From: Butyrivibrio sp. AC2005
GTDB lineage: Bacteria > Bacillota > Clostridia > Lachnospirales > Lachnospiraceae
Assembly: GCF_000424145.1 (NCBI RefSeq)
Contig: NZ_KE384138.1
Span: 412,522-476,521, forward strand
Reading direction: 5' to 3'
DNA: 64,000 nt
The position numbers and the translations under genes were made by a program. Below, piece after piece: positions 37,511 to 45,838 of this stretch. Within the stretch, counting starts at the first letter, position 1. Each line of letters starts with the position of its first letter. The notes under the pieces were generated by a model that was not told the DNA's origin, made no database searches, and was given only the letters and a program-made list of their open reading frames with translations.

Positions 37511-38062
37511 AGCAAGATCACTATTAGTCATATTTCCTGCGAGGTAATCAATGAAGTTTTTCATATCCTCTGAAACATCATTCTTGTCGCCACCGGCACA
37601 TATAAATACTCTATCCGTCTTATCTTCCAATAATAATTCTTCTACTTCCTTACATTTAGGAGTAAAAGAGTATTTGTGGTACCCGCGCTTAAACAAATCA
37701 AATTTGCAAAGAAATATCACATAACTATGTGGCAATTCCTTATACTCTTTACCTGTAGCGAGAAAATCAAGATCAATCATTCCTTGATAATACCTGCTTC
37801 TAAGAGGTATCTCTTTAGTATCAGTCTTCTGCATTTCTATATCATAGACATTCATTTCATCATCTGTGAAATACACGTCGAATCTGACACCATGCCCATC
37901 CGGAGCTATCTGGATCGCCTTCTGTTTTTCTGTTTTAACTATCCTTCCAATCTTACGCCCAAGTATTAATTCCGTAAGTTCTTTACAGAGATCCTCATTT
38001 TCCTGCAATATTTTGCAAAACATGAAATCATCTGAAAAACATAAATCTTTGTAGTCCTTCAA
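37190..38062 (-). CDS. Rpn-family PD-(D/E)XK nuclease
   Basis: This 290-aa protein is a typical Rpn-family member: 'DYKDLCFSDDFMFCKILQEN' at the N-terminus, catalytic block 'GVRFDVYFTDDEMNVYDIEM' then Q (D...ExQ), 'PLRSRYYQGMIDLDFLATG' and 'YVIFLCKFDLF'. The tail has 'EFEEGVKEGVKQGTD'. It lies upstream of the DarTG pair in the same direction, with a terminator between. The region 38063-38365 upstream has no visible gene and probably holds its promoter. Confidence 0.9.
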   Translation of the reverse strand: MKDYKDLCFSDDFMFCKILQENEDLCKELTELILGRKIGRIVKTEKQKAIQIAPDGHGVRFDVYFTDDEMNVYDIEMQKTDTKEIPLRSRYYQGMIDLDFLATGKEYKELPHSYVIFLCKFDLFKRGYHKYSFTPKCKEVEELLLEDKTDRVFICAGGDKNDVSEDMKNFIDYLAGNMTNSDLASRLEKKVREAIEKNRWRKEYMTLQEMMKDEFEEGVKEGVKQGTDIHLIELICKKLSKGKDTETIADEVEEDLDVVQTICDAASAFAPDYDVDAIYNALKAKDKLPV

Positions 38063-38365
38063 CTATTATTCTCCTTTAATTATAAATATGTAGTTACTGC
38101 CATTTCAAGGCATTATTTATAATCTGGAAAAAATCACCACTGCTAAAGAACCTGCAATAATCGCTTCGACGAAGCAAAAACTTAATATATACAAATCAAA
38201 CAACAAAACTTAATCTATCATTACGTACTGAATATGTAAATAATCATTATGTATCTTTAAGAAAAGTTTAATCCTCCATAATAAAAATTTTCACTCCCAC
38301 TCCGGTAACAATTCTATTCTTTTGTTTTTCCACATTTTTAGCAAACTCGCTTTATTGTCACTTAG
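38063..38365. other. Non-coding gap between Rpn gene and XRE remnant
   Basis: I see no gene in these 300 AT-rich bases. A ribosome binding site (AGGAGAA) for the Rpn gene lies at its left edge. Confidence 0.5.
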
Positions 38366-38825
38366 TCACTCCTTAATAACCGGAAACACGTACTTTGAAA
38401 AGTCACCACTTATTATTTCATTTACAATGTCAATATCCCCAGTTACATCATCGTCAATATAATGTACAACCAGAGCCGGTTCCCCCTCGAAGGTTGAATC
38501 CATAAACATTTCAATATTGCAAAACTCGGCAATTTTTAACATTGAATCTTGTTTCTCTTTTATGCAATTTCCATTATTACAATTTCTTGCAAGTATCTTT
38601 TTTGCATATTCCAGCAAGTGTTCCCTATCTATCCAATCCATATCATTAAAAGTCTCAATCAATTCTCGTTCTTTTGTACCACTAGGAATAACCATATAAT
38701 CCACACTCCTTCCCCTTTTGCTATCTTCTGTAACTCCTGAAAGTAAATATTCGGGAGAAACCTCCAGCGCAGCACATATGCACATAATCTTATCCGATCC
38801 CGGATTGGTACACTTCCCGAGACCG
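38366..38825 (-). pseudogene. XRE-family regulator, 5' end lost to an IS fragment
   Basis: The frame extends upstream of the first ATG at 38785 and reads 'GLGKCTNPGSDKIMCICAAL' then 'EVSPEYLLSG', which is the third and last helices of an XRE helix-turn-helix domain. The rest (about 120 residues, acidic) is a C-terminal domain ending 'KYVFPVIKE'. The N-terminal half of the DNA-binding domain is missing because the sequence changes to transposase coding in the other direction at about 38815-38825. The protein cannot bind DNA normally. Confidence 0.72.
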
Positions 38826-39622
38826 AAAAAACATGGGTTTTATTAGACAATGATTACAAAGATGTAAAAGACAAAGAAGGAAACGTTAAGTATCGCATCA
38901 AGGAATGCGTTGACGATTTTGAGTACACTTATGAAGATGCTAACGGGAAGAAGTATAAGATCAAACTACGAGAAAAACGCGTTGCAACCTATAATCCAAA
39001 GCTAGCCGAAAAACAGATTTTCGAAATAAACAGGCAAGTTGAAAAAGCTCGTATACTCAAGGCTTCACAGGCAAAGAAGAATGAATATGGCGACAGCGCA
39101 AAATATGTTTCATTCATAGCAGCAGATAAAAAAGGAAACAAAACCAACGGCAAGGTCAAGGTTGAAATAAATGAAGAAGCAATAGAGAATGCCAGAAAAC
39201 TTGCCGGATATAACATGATGGTCACATCAGAATTATCCATGTCTTCCGAAGGTATATATGCAGCCTATCATAATTTATGGCGAATAGAGGAATCATTTAG
39301 AATTATGAAAACACAGTTAGATGCGCGCCCAGTCTACCTTCAAAAGCAGAATACAATAACAGGTCATTTCCTTATCTGCTATCTTGCTGTTGTACTGACA
39401 CGAATCATTCAGATATATGATCTTGGTGACAAGTATGGGACTGAAGAAATCTTTGATTTCATCAGAGATTTCAGCGTAGCTCAAATATCCGAAAGGAAAT
39501 ATATAAACCTTACAAGGAATTCTGAGTTTATTAATGCGCTGGCTTCAGAAACAGGTCTTCCATTGACATCATATTTTCTTAATAACGAAGAAATTAAAGA
39601 AGTACTAAACCACAGGTTTTAA
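38813..39622 (+). pseudogene. IS1634-like transposase, C-terminal half only
   Basis: An uninterrupted frame runs from about 38813 ('LPETEKTWVLLDND') to the stop at 39622 with no proper start. It includes 'YNMMVTSELSMSSEGIYAAY', 'LWRIEESFRIMKTQLDARPV' and 'QKQNTITGHFLICYLAV', typical of the C-terminal half of IS4/IS1634-type DDE transposases, with the final catalytic Glu in 'RIEESFR'. The N-terminal half with the first two acidic residues is missing. A hairpin (AAACCACA with TGTGGTTT, 39609-39633) marks the end. Confidence 0.85.
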
Positions 39623-39732
39623 CATGTGGTTTAGCACTATAATTTTGCTTCAACTCCGAAAGATAGGTATTATACGCCAAAAATAGGCATTTGTCATTGA
39701 AAACAAGCCATTATATAACCTGGAACCCAGGC

Positions 39733-40659
39733 TCATTTCTTTTCCATGAGTACTTTAAATTCCTCAACAGTTAGATTTGCTCTTGCAGCGGCAATTTCGA
39801 TGTCAAGGAGGTCATCCTTAACTAAATCAATCAGAGTTTTTATAGTACCTTGCTGTAACCCTTCTTCTAATACAAGTTCACTTATATTACACATGGTGTT
39901 AAGCCTCCTCTCTGTATCTTCATTCATCTTAAGACCATATTTTCCTGCAAGCTTTTTCTTTTTGTCTTCAAGCTTTTCTTTTCTAAGCAATTCTTCAAGC
40001 ATTGCAATCAGCTCATTCTTGGAAGCAGAAAGCTCTTCATTCCTTCTAAGCCTTATAATAACGCCCTGAACTTTATCGATATTATCAAGGCTCATGTCTT
40101 TTCCATATATCGTATCCTGAACAAATTGGATTCTATTTATAGAATCTTCATCATCATTGGCATCCATGCAAATCCATATACTTCTAACAGCTTTAAGATT
40201 ATCATAATCAGACTTTGCAAACTCAACCTCTTTTTGAGATGATATCATACGTCCAAGATAATACAGTATTCTGTTATCAAGATGATAATGGAGTTTATTT
40301 TTATCTGAGCTTTTTTGTGCCTCAATATTTATCAGCACTTTAATCTGTTCTTCCCCAGCATATGCAGAAAAACGAATATCAAAAAATATCTTTCCCTCTC
40401 CTGGAACGTTATCTTCTTCTGACTGTTTCCTGATTCTGTCCGTCGTATTTGTATGCCCTGGCTCAATTCGGATTTTAGATATTTCAGGTTCATCAATATT
40501 ATTTATGATATCATCAATACTTTCACTCTTGAACTCATCAAGAGTATATTTCAAAATGCGTGCCAAAATTTGCTTATCTGCCAACAATTCCTTAACGCTG
40601 TCATCATATTTGGCTCTATCTCTAGTGATTTCAAGTGATTGTGCTAAATTTGTTTCCAT
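39733..40659 (-). CDS. Rpn-family PD-(D/E)XK nuclease
   Basis: This 308-aa protein has 'RAKYDDSVKELLADKQILAR' at the N-terminus, the catalytic region 'KIFFDIRFSAYAG' then 'IKVLINIEAQKSS' (D...ExQ), and 'YYLGRMISSQK'. The C-terminus is helical and Lys/Glu-rich. It is more like the Rpn/PDDEXK 'transposase-like' group common in Lachnospiraceae. The motif TATTATACGC...TTTGTCATTGAAA that follows the Rpn copies at 34.9 and 37.1 kb also lies just past its 3' end (39669-39701). Confidence 0.88.
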   Translation of the reverse strand: METNLAQSLEITRDRAKYDDSVKELLADKQILARILKYTLDEFKSESIDDIINNIDEPEISKIRIEPGHTNTTDRIRKQSEEDNVPGEGKIFFDIRFSAYAGEEQIKVLINIEAQKSSDKNKLHYHLDNRILYYLGRMISSQKEVEFAKSDYDNLKAVRSIWICMDANDDEDSINRIQFVQDTIYGKDMSLDNIDKVQGVIIRLRRNEELSASKNELIAMLEELLRKEKLEDKKKKLAGKYGLKMNEDTERRLNTMCNISELVLEEGLQQGTIKTLIDLVKDDLLDIEIAAARANLTVEEFKVLMEKK

Positions 40660-40769
40660 CTGTTGTCCTTCTACTTAGATTATCATATCAATTATTTTTA
40701 TCTGCAACAACTTTTTAAATATATCATTACTGACCATTTGAACCATGTCTTCCCCACGCCACGATTTTA

Positions 40770-41963
40770 TCAAGCTTCTTTCCATATATTCTTGCCTTTT
40801 TGAAAAGCTTCCAGCTTCATAAGTTTCTGCTCATAGAGCTTTTTTAGTCGTGGAATTCTTATTTGCCGTTCATATAAATCTTTTTCATATACGTCAAAGC
40901 TCATGCAAGCTTTCTCCAAGTCAACAGCATTTCTGTCCTGGACATATGACAGCAGTTTGCTTTCCCTGGCTATAAAAGAATGTGTTTTAATTGATGACAA
41001 CTTTACATGCTCAAGCTCTGTATAAGGAATGTTATAAAACATAGAGTTTCCGGAATCGTATATAGGGGCAAATCCTTTTATTTCAAGAGTATCAGGATTA
41101 CGAACAACAGCTATATTATTCATATGCCTGTCCGTATTAGATATAAGATAATCCGTCATTATCTCGTAATCCATGAACCTTGTGAAATCATCATCACTTA
41201 TTCCAATACTGACGCACACCTTTTTGAGCGGATAATATAAAGATTCATTTTGTTTGATTTTTATTGTTTGAAGTAGCTCCCACGCACTTATACACTCCAG
41301 ATTCTCACTACAAAAATCATAAGACATGCAGCCGATACCTTCTATTCCGCCCTCCACATCAACTGTGGTAAGAATGTATTCTGTATGATTTGTGAATCCT
41401 TGCTTTTGGTGAAGATTTGTGGCAAAAATTTCATTTAAGCTCTGTTGATAAGAACTTCCATAGTTCCCTTTGACCATGTATCTTTTTCCGTTTTCATCTA
41501 TGCACCATTTTTTCTGTAATTCTCCCTGGGAAGCCGCACATTTAAATCGTGTTTTATTGCGCAAATCTATAATATGATCCTTATTTATCGTTAGTTCACC
41601 AAAGGTATCTACAAAATCATTTGCAAACAGATTTACATCTTCCCACGACAGATCCTCTCCGCGAGGTTTTATCCAATAACAATCTGACAGGCTTAGTGCG
41701 AGATTATCGACTAGTGCGCTATTAGTAGATTCATATCCGAGTTTTTGAAGGGCAGACTTAGCACCATTCCTGGTCTTGGGGATTGCACGGTCTTTCCACC
41801 ATTCATGAAATCTACTGTCATTCATTCTGCCGCCAATCGGAAAATGGTCAATTTGAGCTTCGTTCTTTTTGTAGTTTCCAAGTCTGCCATCCTCAGATAT
41901 TTCCATCAGGCAAACCGGTATATCTTTATGCATAAGATAGTATTCAGTACCAATTTTTCTCAC
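40770..41963 (-). CDS. HipA-like kinase toxin
   Basis: The C-terminal part of this 397-aa protein is HipA-like: nucleotide-binding block 'KRYMVKGNYGSSYQQSLNEI' (160-179), catalytic loop 'NTDRHMNN' with Asp278, and metal-binding 'IYDSGNS' with Asp303. The N-terminal about 130 residues ('FHEWWKDRAIPKTRNGAK') differ from E. coli HipA and match a group in Lachnospiraceae. HipA-type kinases phosphorylate translation factors or other proteins. The antitoxin-like helix-turn-helix gene ends 3 bases upstream, and operator-like repeats precede the pair. The target is unknown. Confidence 0.82.
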   Translation of the reverse strand: MRKIGTEYYLMHKDIPVCLMEISEDGRLGNYKKNEAQIDHFPIGGRMNDSRFHEWWKDRAIPKTRNGAKSALQKLGYESTNSALVDNLALSLSDCYWIKPRGEDLSWEDVNLFANDFVDTFGELTINKDHIIDLRNKTRFKCAASQGELQKKWCIDENGKRYMVKGNYGSSYQQSLNEIFATNLHQKQGFTNHTEYILTTVDVEGGIEGIGCMSYDFCSENLECISAWELLQTIKIKQNESLYYPLKKVCVSIGISDDDFTRFMDYEIMTDYLISNTDRHMNNIAVVRNPDTLEIKGFAPIYDSGNSMFYNIPYTELEHVKLSSIKTHSFIARESKLLSYVQDRNAVDLEKACMSFDVYEKDLYERQIRIPRLKKLYEQKLMKLEAFQKGKNIWKEA

Positions 41964-41966
41964 GTT

Positions 41967-42371
41967 TTAACTCCATATTATATCTTCATTCTTGTCATAT
42001 TCGCAGTCTTTCTCAAATTTCTCGCGTATATCATAATAAGAATCAAACATATCCTTAACATATAATGGAAGGTTCTCCCGCTTAACGCCTTCAAGAGACG
42101 TCTTGATTCGTATCGTGTTACCAAGAGAATCTGTAATGCTATTAGAACTCTTATTATAGTAATATCTGTCTCCATTTTGAGACTGGATGATTTCCGAATA
42201 GTTTTCAGGAGTTGGCAGAAGCATTGATAACATACTCATAATATATGGAGCAGGTCTGGATTCTCCCTGCTCCCACTTTCTCAATGTACTTACAGGTATT
42301 CCATACATCTTGGCAAATGCTTTTTGTGTCAGCCCTGTGTTTTCTCTTAATTCTTTCATAGTTATAGCCAT
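41967..42371 (-). CDS. HipB-like helix-turn-helix antitoxin
   Basis: The first about 60 residues of this 134-aa protein form an XRE/Cro helix-turn-helix: 'MKELRENTGLTQKAFAKMYG' then 'IPVSTLRKWEQGESRPAPYI'. The remaining part is a small acidic/aromatic domain. It precedes the HipA-like gene by 3 bases, so the two are co-translated. Three repeats of a GTATCC-N5-GGATAC dyad lie directly upstream and are the likely binding sites through which the pair represses itself. Confidence 0.85.
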   Translation of the reverse strand: MAITMKELRENTGLTQKAFAKMYGIPVSTLRKWEQGESRPAPYIMSMLSMLLPTPENYSEIIQSQNGDRYYYNKSSNSITDSLGNTIRIKTSLEGVKRENLPLYVKDMFDSYYDIREKFEKDCEYDKNEDIIWS

Positions 42372-42400
42372 ATATGCGTCTTCCTTTCATATGAATTGGT

Positions 42401-42417
42401 GTATCCTATTCGGATAC
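42401..42417. promoter_or_regulatory. Operator dyad 1 of the HipBA-like pair
   Basis: GTATCC-TATTC-GGATAC, a perfect 6-bp dyad centred at 42409, lies 30 bases upstream of the antitoxin start. Confidence 0.8.
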
Positions 42418-42431
42418 CCGATTCTGTTTAC

Positions 42432-42446
42432 TATCCAATATGGTTA
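42432..42446. promoter_or_regulatory. Operator dyad 2 (degenerate)
   Basis: TATCC-AATAT-GGTTA is a weaker version of the same dyad, centred at about 42439. Confidence 0.55.
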
Positions 42447-42460
42447 TCTATACTAATAGA

Positions 42461-42477
42461 GTATCCTATCTGGATAC
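42461..42477. promoter_or_regulatory. Operator dyad 3 of the HipBA-like pair
   Basis: GTATCC-TATCT-GGATAC, a perfect dyad centred at 42469. Dyads 1, 2 and 3 are 30 bp apart, so all face the same side of the helix. Confidence 0.8.
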
Positions 42478-42511
42478 TATAGTCAAGTAAATCACCCCAG
42501 GCTTATACTAT

Positions 42512-43309
42512 TTACTTATGCATTTTATTCAATGATTTCCAAGCCTTTGCCGTATGTTTTGAATTATCTCTTTTGGGTCTTGTAAACTTAATTACTCCAC
42601 CTGATATTTTCCCTGTAACAGACTGGTGGCACTGCGCGCAAAGCACTGTAATCCTTCCACTTCTCTTAGTAAGCTTATAGAAATAATTATTTTTTCCATG
42701 TTTCCCTGAAAATGCAGCAGATGTGCCTGTCACTAACTGGCTACTTTCATTGCATCTCGTACATGTACGAATCTGTATAACATTTACATTTTTGCCTTTT
42801 ACTTTAATTGACTTAATGGACCAGTTTCCATATTTGTGTTCTAGCTTATCACCTGATTGTTCTGTAATAGTAAGACCGCAAGTACTACATTCTTTTTCTA
42901 TAACCTTTGGTGATTGACAGGTTGCACCTATGGTAGAAGTCCGTACAAACTTATGGTTCTTCTTTGGTATTACCTCTGTTTCAATAACCGCGTTACAATT
43001 CTTGCACACATATGACTTTAGGCCTGTAGCAGCACATGTGGGTTCCTTCGTTCTTTCCCACTTTCCCTTATGTTCCTTCTTTTCGATGTATTCTGTTTCC
43101 AAAATCTCTTCGCAGTCCTGGCATACTTTGACATCTTTACCTATTTTACTGCATGTTGGTTTTACCAATGTCACCCACTCATAGTTTTCATGTGTACAGT
43201 TCGCAGCATGCGCTGTGGCTCCCGGCATTGGCACCCACAACAAAACTGTCCCCGAAATAGCAACAGCTACAGCCAAACGCTTAAGCTTTCTGACTGCTTC
43301 AATATTCAT
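42512..43309 (-). CDS. Secreted Cys-pair repeat protein
   Basis: This protein of about 265 aa has a signal peptide (ending 'GATAHA') and a series of CxxC pairs: 'CQDC', 'CKNC', 'CSTC', 'CTRC' and 'CAQC', each with preceding 'TC' and following acidic and His residues. The first three lie in units of about 45 residues with the pattern 'PTC...G...C..C...E'. Such units are common in surface proteins of Firmicutes and look like small zinc ribbons. The C-terminal part is basic. The ATG at 43309 has AGGAGG 12 bases upstream; the ATG at 43321 abuts that site, so the shorter start is preferred. Function unknown. Confidence 0.75.
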   Translation of the reverse strand: MNIEAVRKLKRLAVAVAISGTVLLWVPMPGATAHAANCTHENYEWVTLVKPTCSKIGKDVKVCQDCEEILETEYIEKKEHKGKWERTKEPTCAATGLKSYVCKNCNAVIETEVIPKKNHKFVRTSTIGATCQSPKVIEKECSTCGLTITEQSGDKLEHKYGNWSIKSIKVKGKNVNVIQIRTCTRCNESSQLVTGTSAAFSGKHGKNNYFYKLTKRSGRITVLCAQCHQSVTGKISGGVIKFTRPKRDNSKHTAKAWKSLNKMHK

Positions 43310-43713
43310 ATAAAATTTCATCCTCCTGTTTTATCTTTTCTGTTACGTAACAAATAAAAAAATTTACCCGGGATATTATCTGCTATTTGTCTAACAGCAG
43401 ATCACGTCAAGAAATGACGTGTTATAGAAAATAGCACTTTTGAAATTCGAAAGCAAGCGTCTTAATAAAATCTTAAGAATCAAAAGCGTTTCTATTTATA
43501 TCAATAAACTCAGTAATTATCTGCATTAGGCGCATATCTAATCATATATTATCTTTATATTGCATTATATATCTTGCATTATAATTTATGATGTGTTATT
43601 TTATTCAGACATCATTCCCGATGCACCGAAATGATTTTTCAATCATTCGTATTTTCCATTGTTATTATTTTGCGCGCAATAATGAGGAAAAAGTTTTAAA
43701 CAAGGAGATTTTC

Positions 43714-44577
43714 ATGCCAACTAGTAATACAACAAACAACTCTGATATGCATTACCAATATTTGAACGCTACCGGAAAACTGAAATACAATATGACCAAT
43801 GACTATATGTTTAGAATGGTTTTACAACGAGACAGAAATACATTGATGAACCTTATAAGTTCCGTTCTTGATCTTCCATTATCTGAAATCAAAGATGTAA
43901 AAATAGAGAACGTAATTGAGCCAGGTAAAGCTATAAGTGACAAAGAGTATCAGCTTGATATACTTGTACTTTTAAATAACAATACCTATATCAACATCGA
44001 GATGCAGGTTGTTAATTACGATAACTGGATTAATCGTTCTCTTGCATACCTTTGCAGGCGTTTTGACAATGCTGCCCGTGGTAAAGATTACAACGACATA
44101 AAGCCGGTTTACCATGTCGGTTTTCTTGATTTTACTCTATTTGAAAAACACCCTGAATTCTTTGCAAAGTATCAGGTTCGAAATGCCAGGGATGGCTATC
44201 TTTATACTAACAATTTCAATCTGTACGTGATAGAATTAAATCACACAAACATGGCAACCCACAATGATAAGCGCCTTGGTATAGATATTTGGGCTAAGCT
44301 TTTCAAGGCCACTACATGGGAGGAAATCAAGATGATCACACAAGATAATCCTTCAATGAATTCAACAGCAGAATCTATATATCTTTCTAATTCCGACTTT
44401 GCTATTCAGGAGCAATGCCGTGCAAGAGAAGATGCTATTGCACACGAAAAATATCAGCAGCAATTGCTTGAAGAGCAAACAAAAAAGCTCGAAGGGCAGG
44501 CAAAGCAGATAGCAGATCTTTCCGCAGAAATATCGCGGCTCACAAAACTCCTAGAGGATAATGCGATCAAGCATTAA
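43714..44577 (+). CDS. Rpn-family PD-(D/E)XK nuclease (plus strand)
   Basis: This 287-aa protein has 'KYNMTNDYMFRMVLQRDR', the catalytic block 'EYQLDILVLLNNNTYINIEM' then Q (D...ExQ), 'RSLAYLCRRFDN' and 'VGFLDFTLF'. The end is a coiled coil ('EEQTKKLEGQAKQIADLSA'). I chose the ATG at 43714 because AAGGAG lies 7 bases before it; the frame is open 42 codons further upstream but without a ribosome binding site. It is a different subgroup from the other Rpn genes here. Confidence 0.9.
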   Translation: MPTSNTTNNSDMHYQYLNATGKLKYNMTNDYMFRMVLQRDRNTLMNLISSVLDLPLSEIKDVKIENVIEPGKAISDKEYQLDILVLLNNNTYINIEMQVVNYDNWINRSLAYLCRRFDNAARGKDYNDIKPVYHVGFLDFTLFEKHPEFFAKYQVRNARDGYLYTNNFNLYVIELNHTNMATHNDKRLGIDIWAKLFKATTWEEIKMITQDNPSMNSTAESIYLSNSDFAIQEQCRAREDAIAHEKYQQQLLEEQTKKLEGQAKQIADLSAEISRLTKLLEDNAIKH

Positions 44578-44603
44578 TTTTCTAAAAATATTAATATAAA
44601 AAT

Positions 44604-44638
44604 GCGGCTAATTCCAAACCTTATTCAGAATTAGCCGC
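44604..44638. terminator. Bidirectional terminator
   Basis: GCGGCTAATTC and GAATTAGCCGC form a perfect 11-bp stem with T runs on both sides (TTTTATC on plus, ATTTTTATATT on minus), between convergent genes. Confidence 0.85.
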
Positions 44639-44643
44639 TTTTA

Positions 44644-45684
44644 TCATTTCACCTTCCTATTCCCTGCCAATACCTCTCTATAATCCTCTAGATTCTTCTG
44701 TAATAGATCCGGTATCTGAAGCTCATAAGGGCACTTAGACAAGCATACACCACATCTTACGCAATCCTCAATTTTGTTCATCTCTGCCTGCCAATATTCT
44801 GAGAGCCAGCCATCACTGGGAGCGCGACGAAGCATCAGCGACATGCGATTACACTGGTTTATCTGAATGCCAACTGTGCAAGGCATGCAGTATCCACAGC
44901 CTCTGCAAAAATCACCCATAAGTTCTTTCCGTTCGCTATCTATAAAGGCTTTGATTTCATCATCCATTTCCGGAGTTTTGTCCATATATGAAAGCCATTC
45001 ATCAAGCTCGGATTCTCTCTGGATTCCCCAAATAGGAACAGTACCATCAAACTGATTAACAAAAGCCATAGCAGCCTTGGAATTGGTTATGAGTCCACCA
45101 GCAAGTCCTTTCATACAAATGACACCTACATTATTCTTGTTGCACATATGAATAAGTTCTATTTCCTGGTCAGTCGCAAGGTAGCTTATTGGATACTGAA
45201 CGGTCTCATATAAGCTTGATTCTGCAAGTTCTTTAGCTATTCCGATTTTATGAGCTGTTCCACCGATATGTCTGATCTTGCCCTGTTTTTTCGCCTCAAG
45301 CATACACTCATACATACCTGTTCCGTCATCAGGTTTCCAGCACTGTCCCATAAGATGGAACTGATATATATCGATATAGTCGGTCTTAAGGTTGTGAAGA
45401 GATATCTCCAGATGCTGCCAGAATTCCTCGGGAGTTTTTGCGCCTGTTTTTGTGGCGATGATTATATCTTCTCTTTTTACATATCCATCTCCAAAGGCAG
45501 CGCCAAGTTTTTCTTCACTATCACTGTATGCTCTTGCTGTATCAAAAAATCTCATGCCTCCTTCATATGCCTTGTGGAGGAGTTTAACTGCATCTTCCAA
45601 AGATACGCGCTGAATCGGAAGAGCGCCGAAGCCATTTTGTGGCACTGTTATGCCTGTTCTGCCTAGTGTTACTTTCTTCATAAA
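44644..45684 (-). CDS. Aldo/keto reductase with C-terminal 4Fe-4S domain
   Basis: The N-terminal about 240 residues form an aldo/keto reductase barrel ('LGRTGITVPQNGFGALPIQR', 'MRFFDTARAYSDSEEKLGAA', 'IIATKTGAKTPEEFWQ', 'IGGTAHKIGIAKEL'). The C-terminus has Cys-rich motifs 'CRGCGYCMPC' and 'CVRCGVCLSKCP', a ferredoxin-like arrangement common in anaerobes. It probably reduces an aldehyde or ketone with NAD(P)H and passes electrons through the clusters. The start at 45684 (346 aa) has GGAG 9 bases upstream. The catalytic Tyr and His positions look intact; the substrate is unknown. Confidence 0.92.
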   Translation of the reverse strand, partial: FMKKVTLGRTGITVPQNGFGALPIQRVSLEDAVKLLHKAYEGGMRFFDTARAYSDSEEKLGAAFGDGYVKREDIIIATKTGAKTPEEFWQHLEISLHNLKTDYIDIYQFHLMGQCWKPDDGTGMYECMLEAKKQGKIRHIGGTAHKIGIAKELAESSLYETVQYPISYLATDQEIELIHMCNKNNVGVICMKGLAGGLITNSKAAMAFVNQFDGTVPIWGIQRESELDEWLSYMDKTPEMDDEIKAFIDSERKELMGDFCRGCGYCMPCTVGIQINQCNRMSLMLRRAPSDGWLSEYWQAEMNKIEDCVRCGVCLSKCPYELQIPDLLQKNLEDYREVLAGNRKVK

Positions 45685-45708
45685 TATGTTCTCCTTACCT
45701 ACTTTAAG

Positions 45709-45762
45709 TCTTCCCCTCATCCGTCAGCTGCGCTGACACCTTCCCCCCAGGGGGAAGGCTTT
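45709..45762. repeat. Palindromic intergenic repeat, copy 1
   Basis: CTTCCCCTCATCCGTCAGC...GCTGACACC then CCTTCCCCCCAG-GGGGAAGG: two hairpins in a row. It matches copies at 46681, 50986 and 55945. Confidence 0.85.
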
Positions 45763-45794
45763 AAGATAAGAAGTGCTGTCCCGATTTTCAAAAA

Positions 45795-45820
45795 ACTCCC
45801 CCGCCCGTGGGCGGAGGAGT
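45795..45820 (-). terminator. Terminator of the sugar transferase gene
   Basis: ACTCCCCCGCCC and GGGCGGAGGAGT form a 12-bp stem with one mismatch; on the minus strand TTTTTTG follows. It ends the exopolysaccharide half-operon at 45.8-52.6 kb. Confidence 0.85.
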
Positions 45821-45838
45821 CTGCCTAAATTCATTTTA

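Noticed and set aside
38659..38850. 63-aa frame overlapping the XRE remnant
   Set aside because: It is a frame shadow; the HTH-like reading in the other frame is clearly the coding one.
39215..39622. A complete 135-aa protein
   Set aside because: The frame is open far upstream of this ATG and reads as the middle of a transposase.
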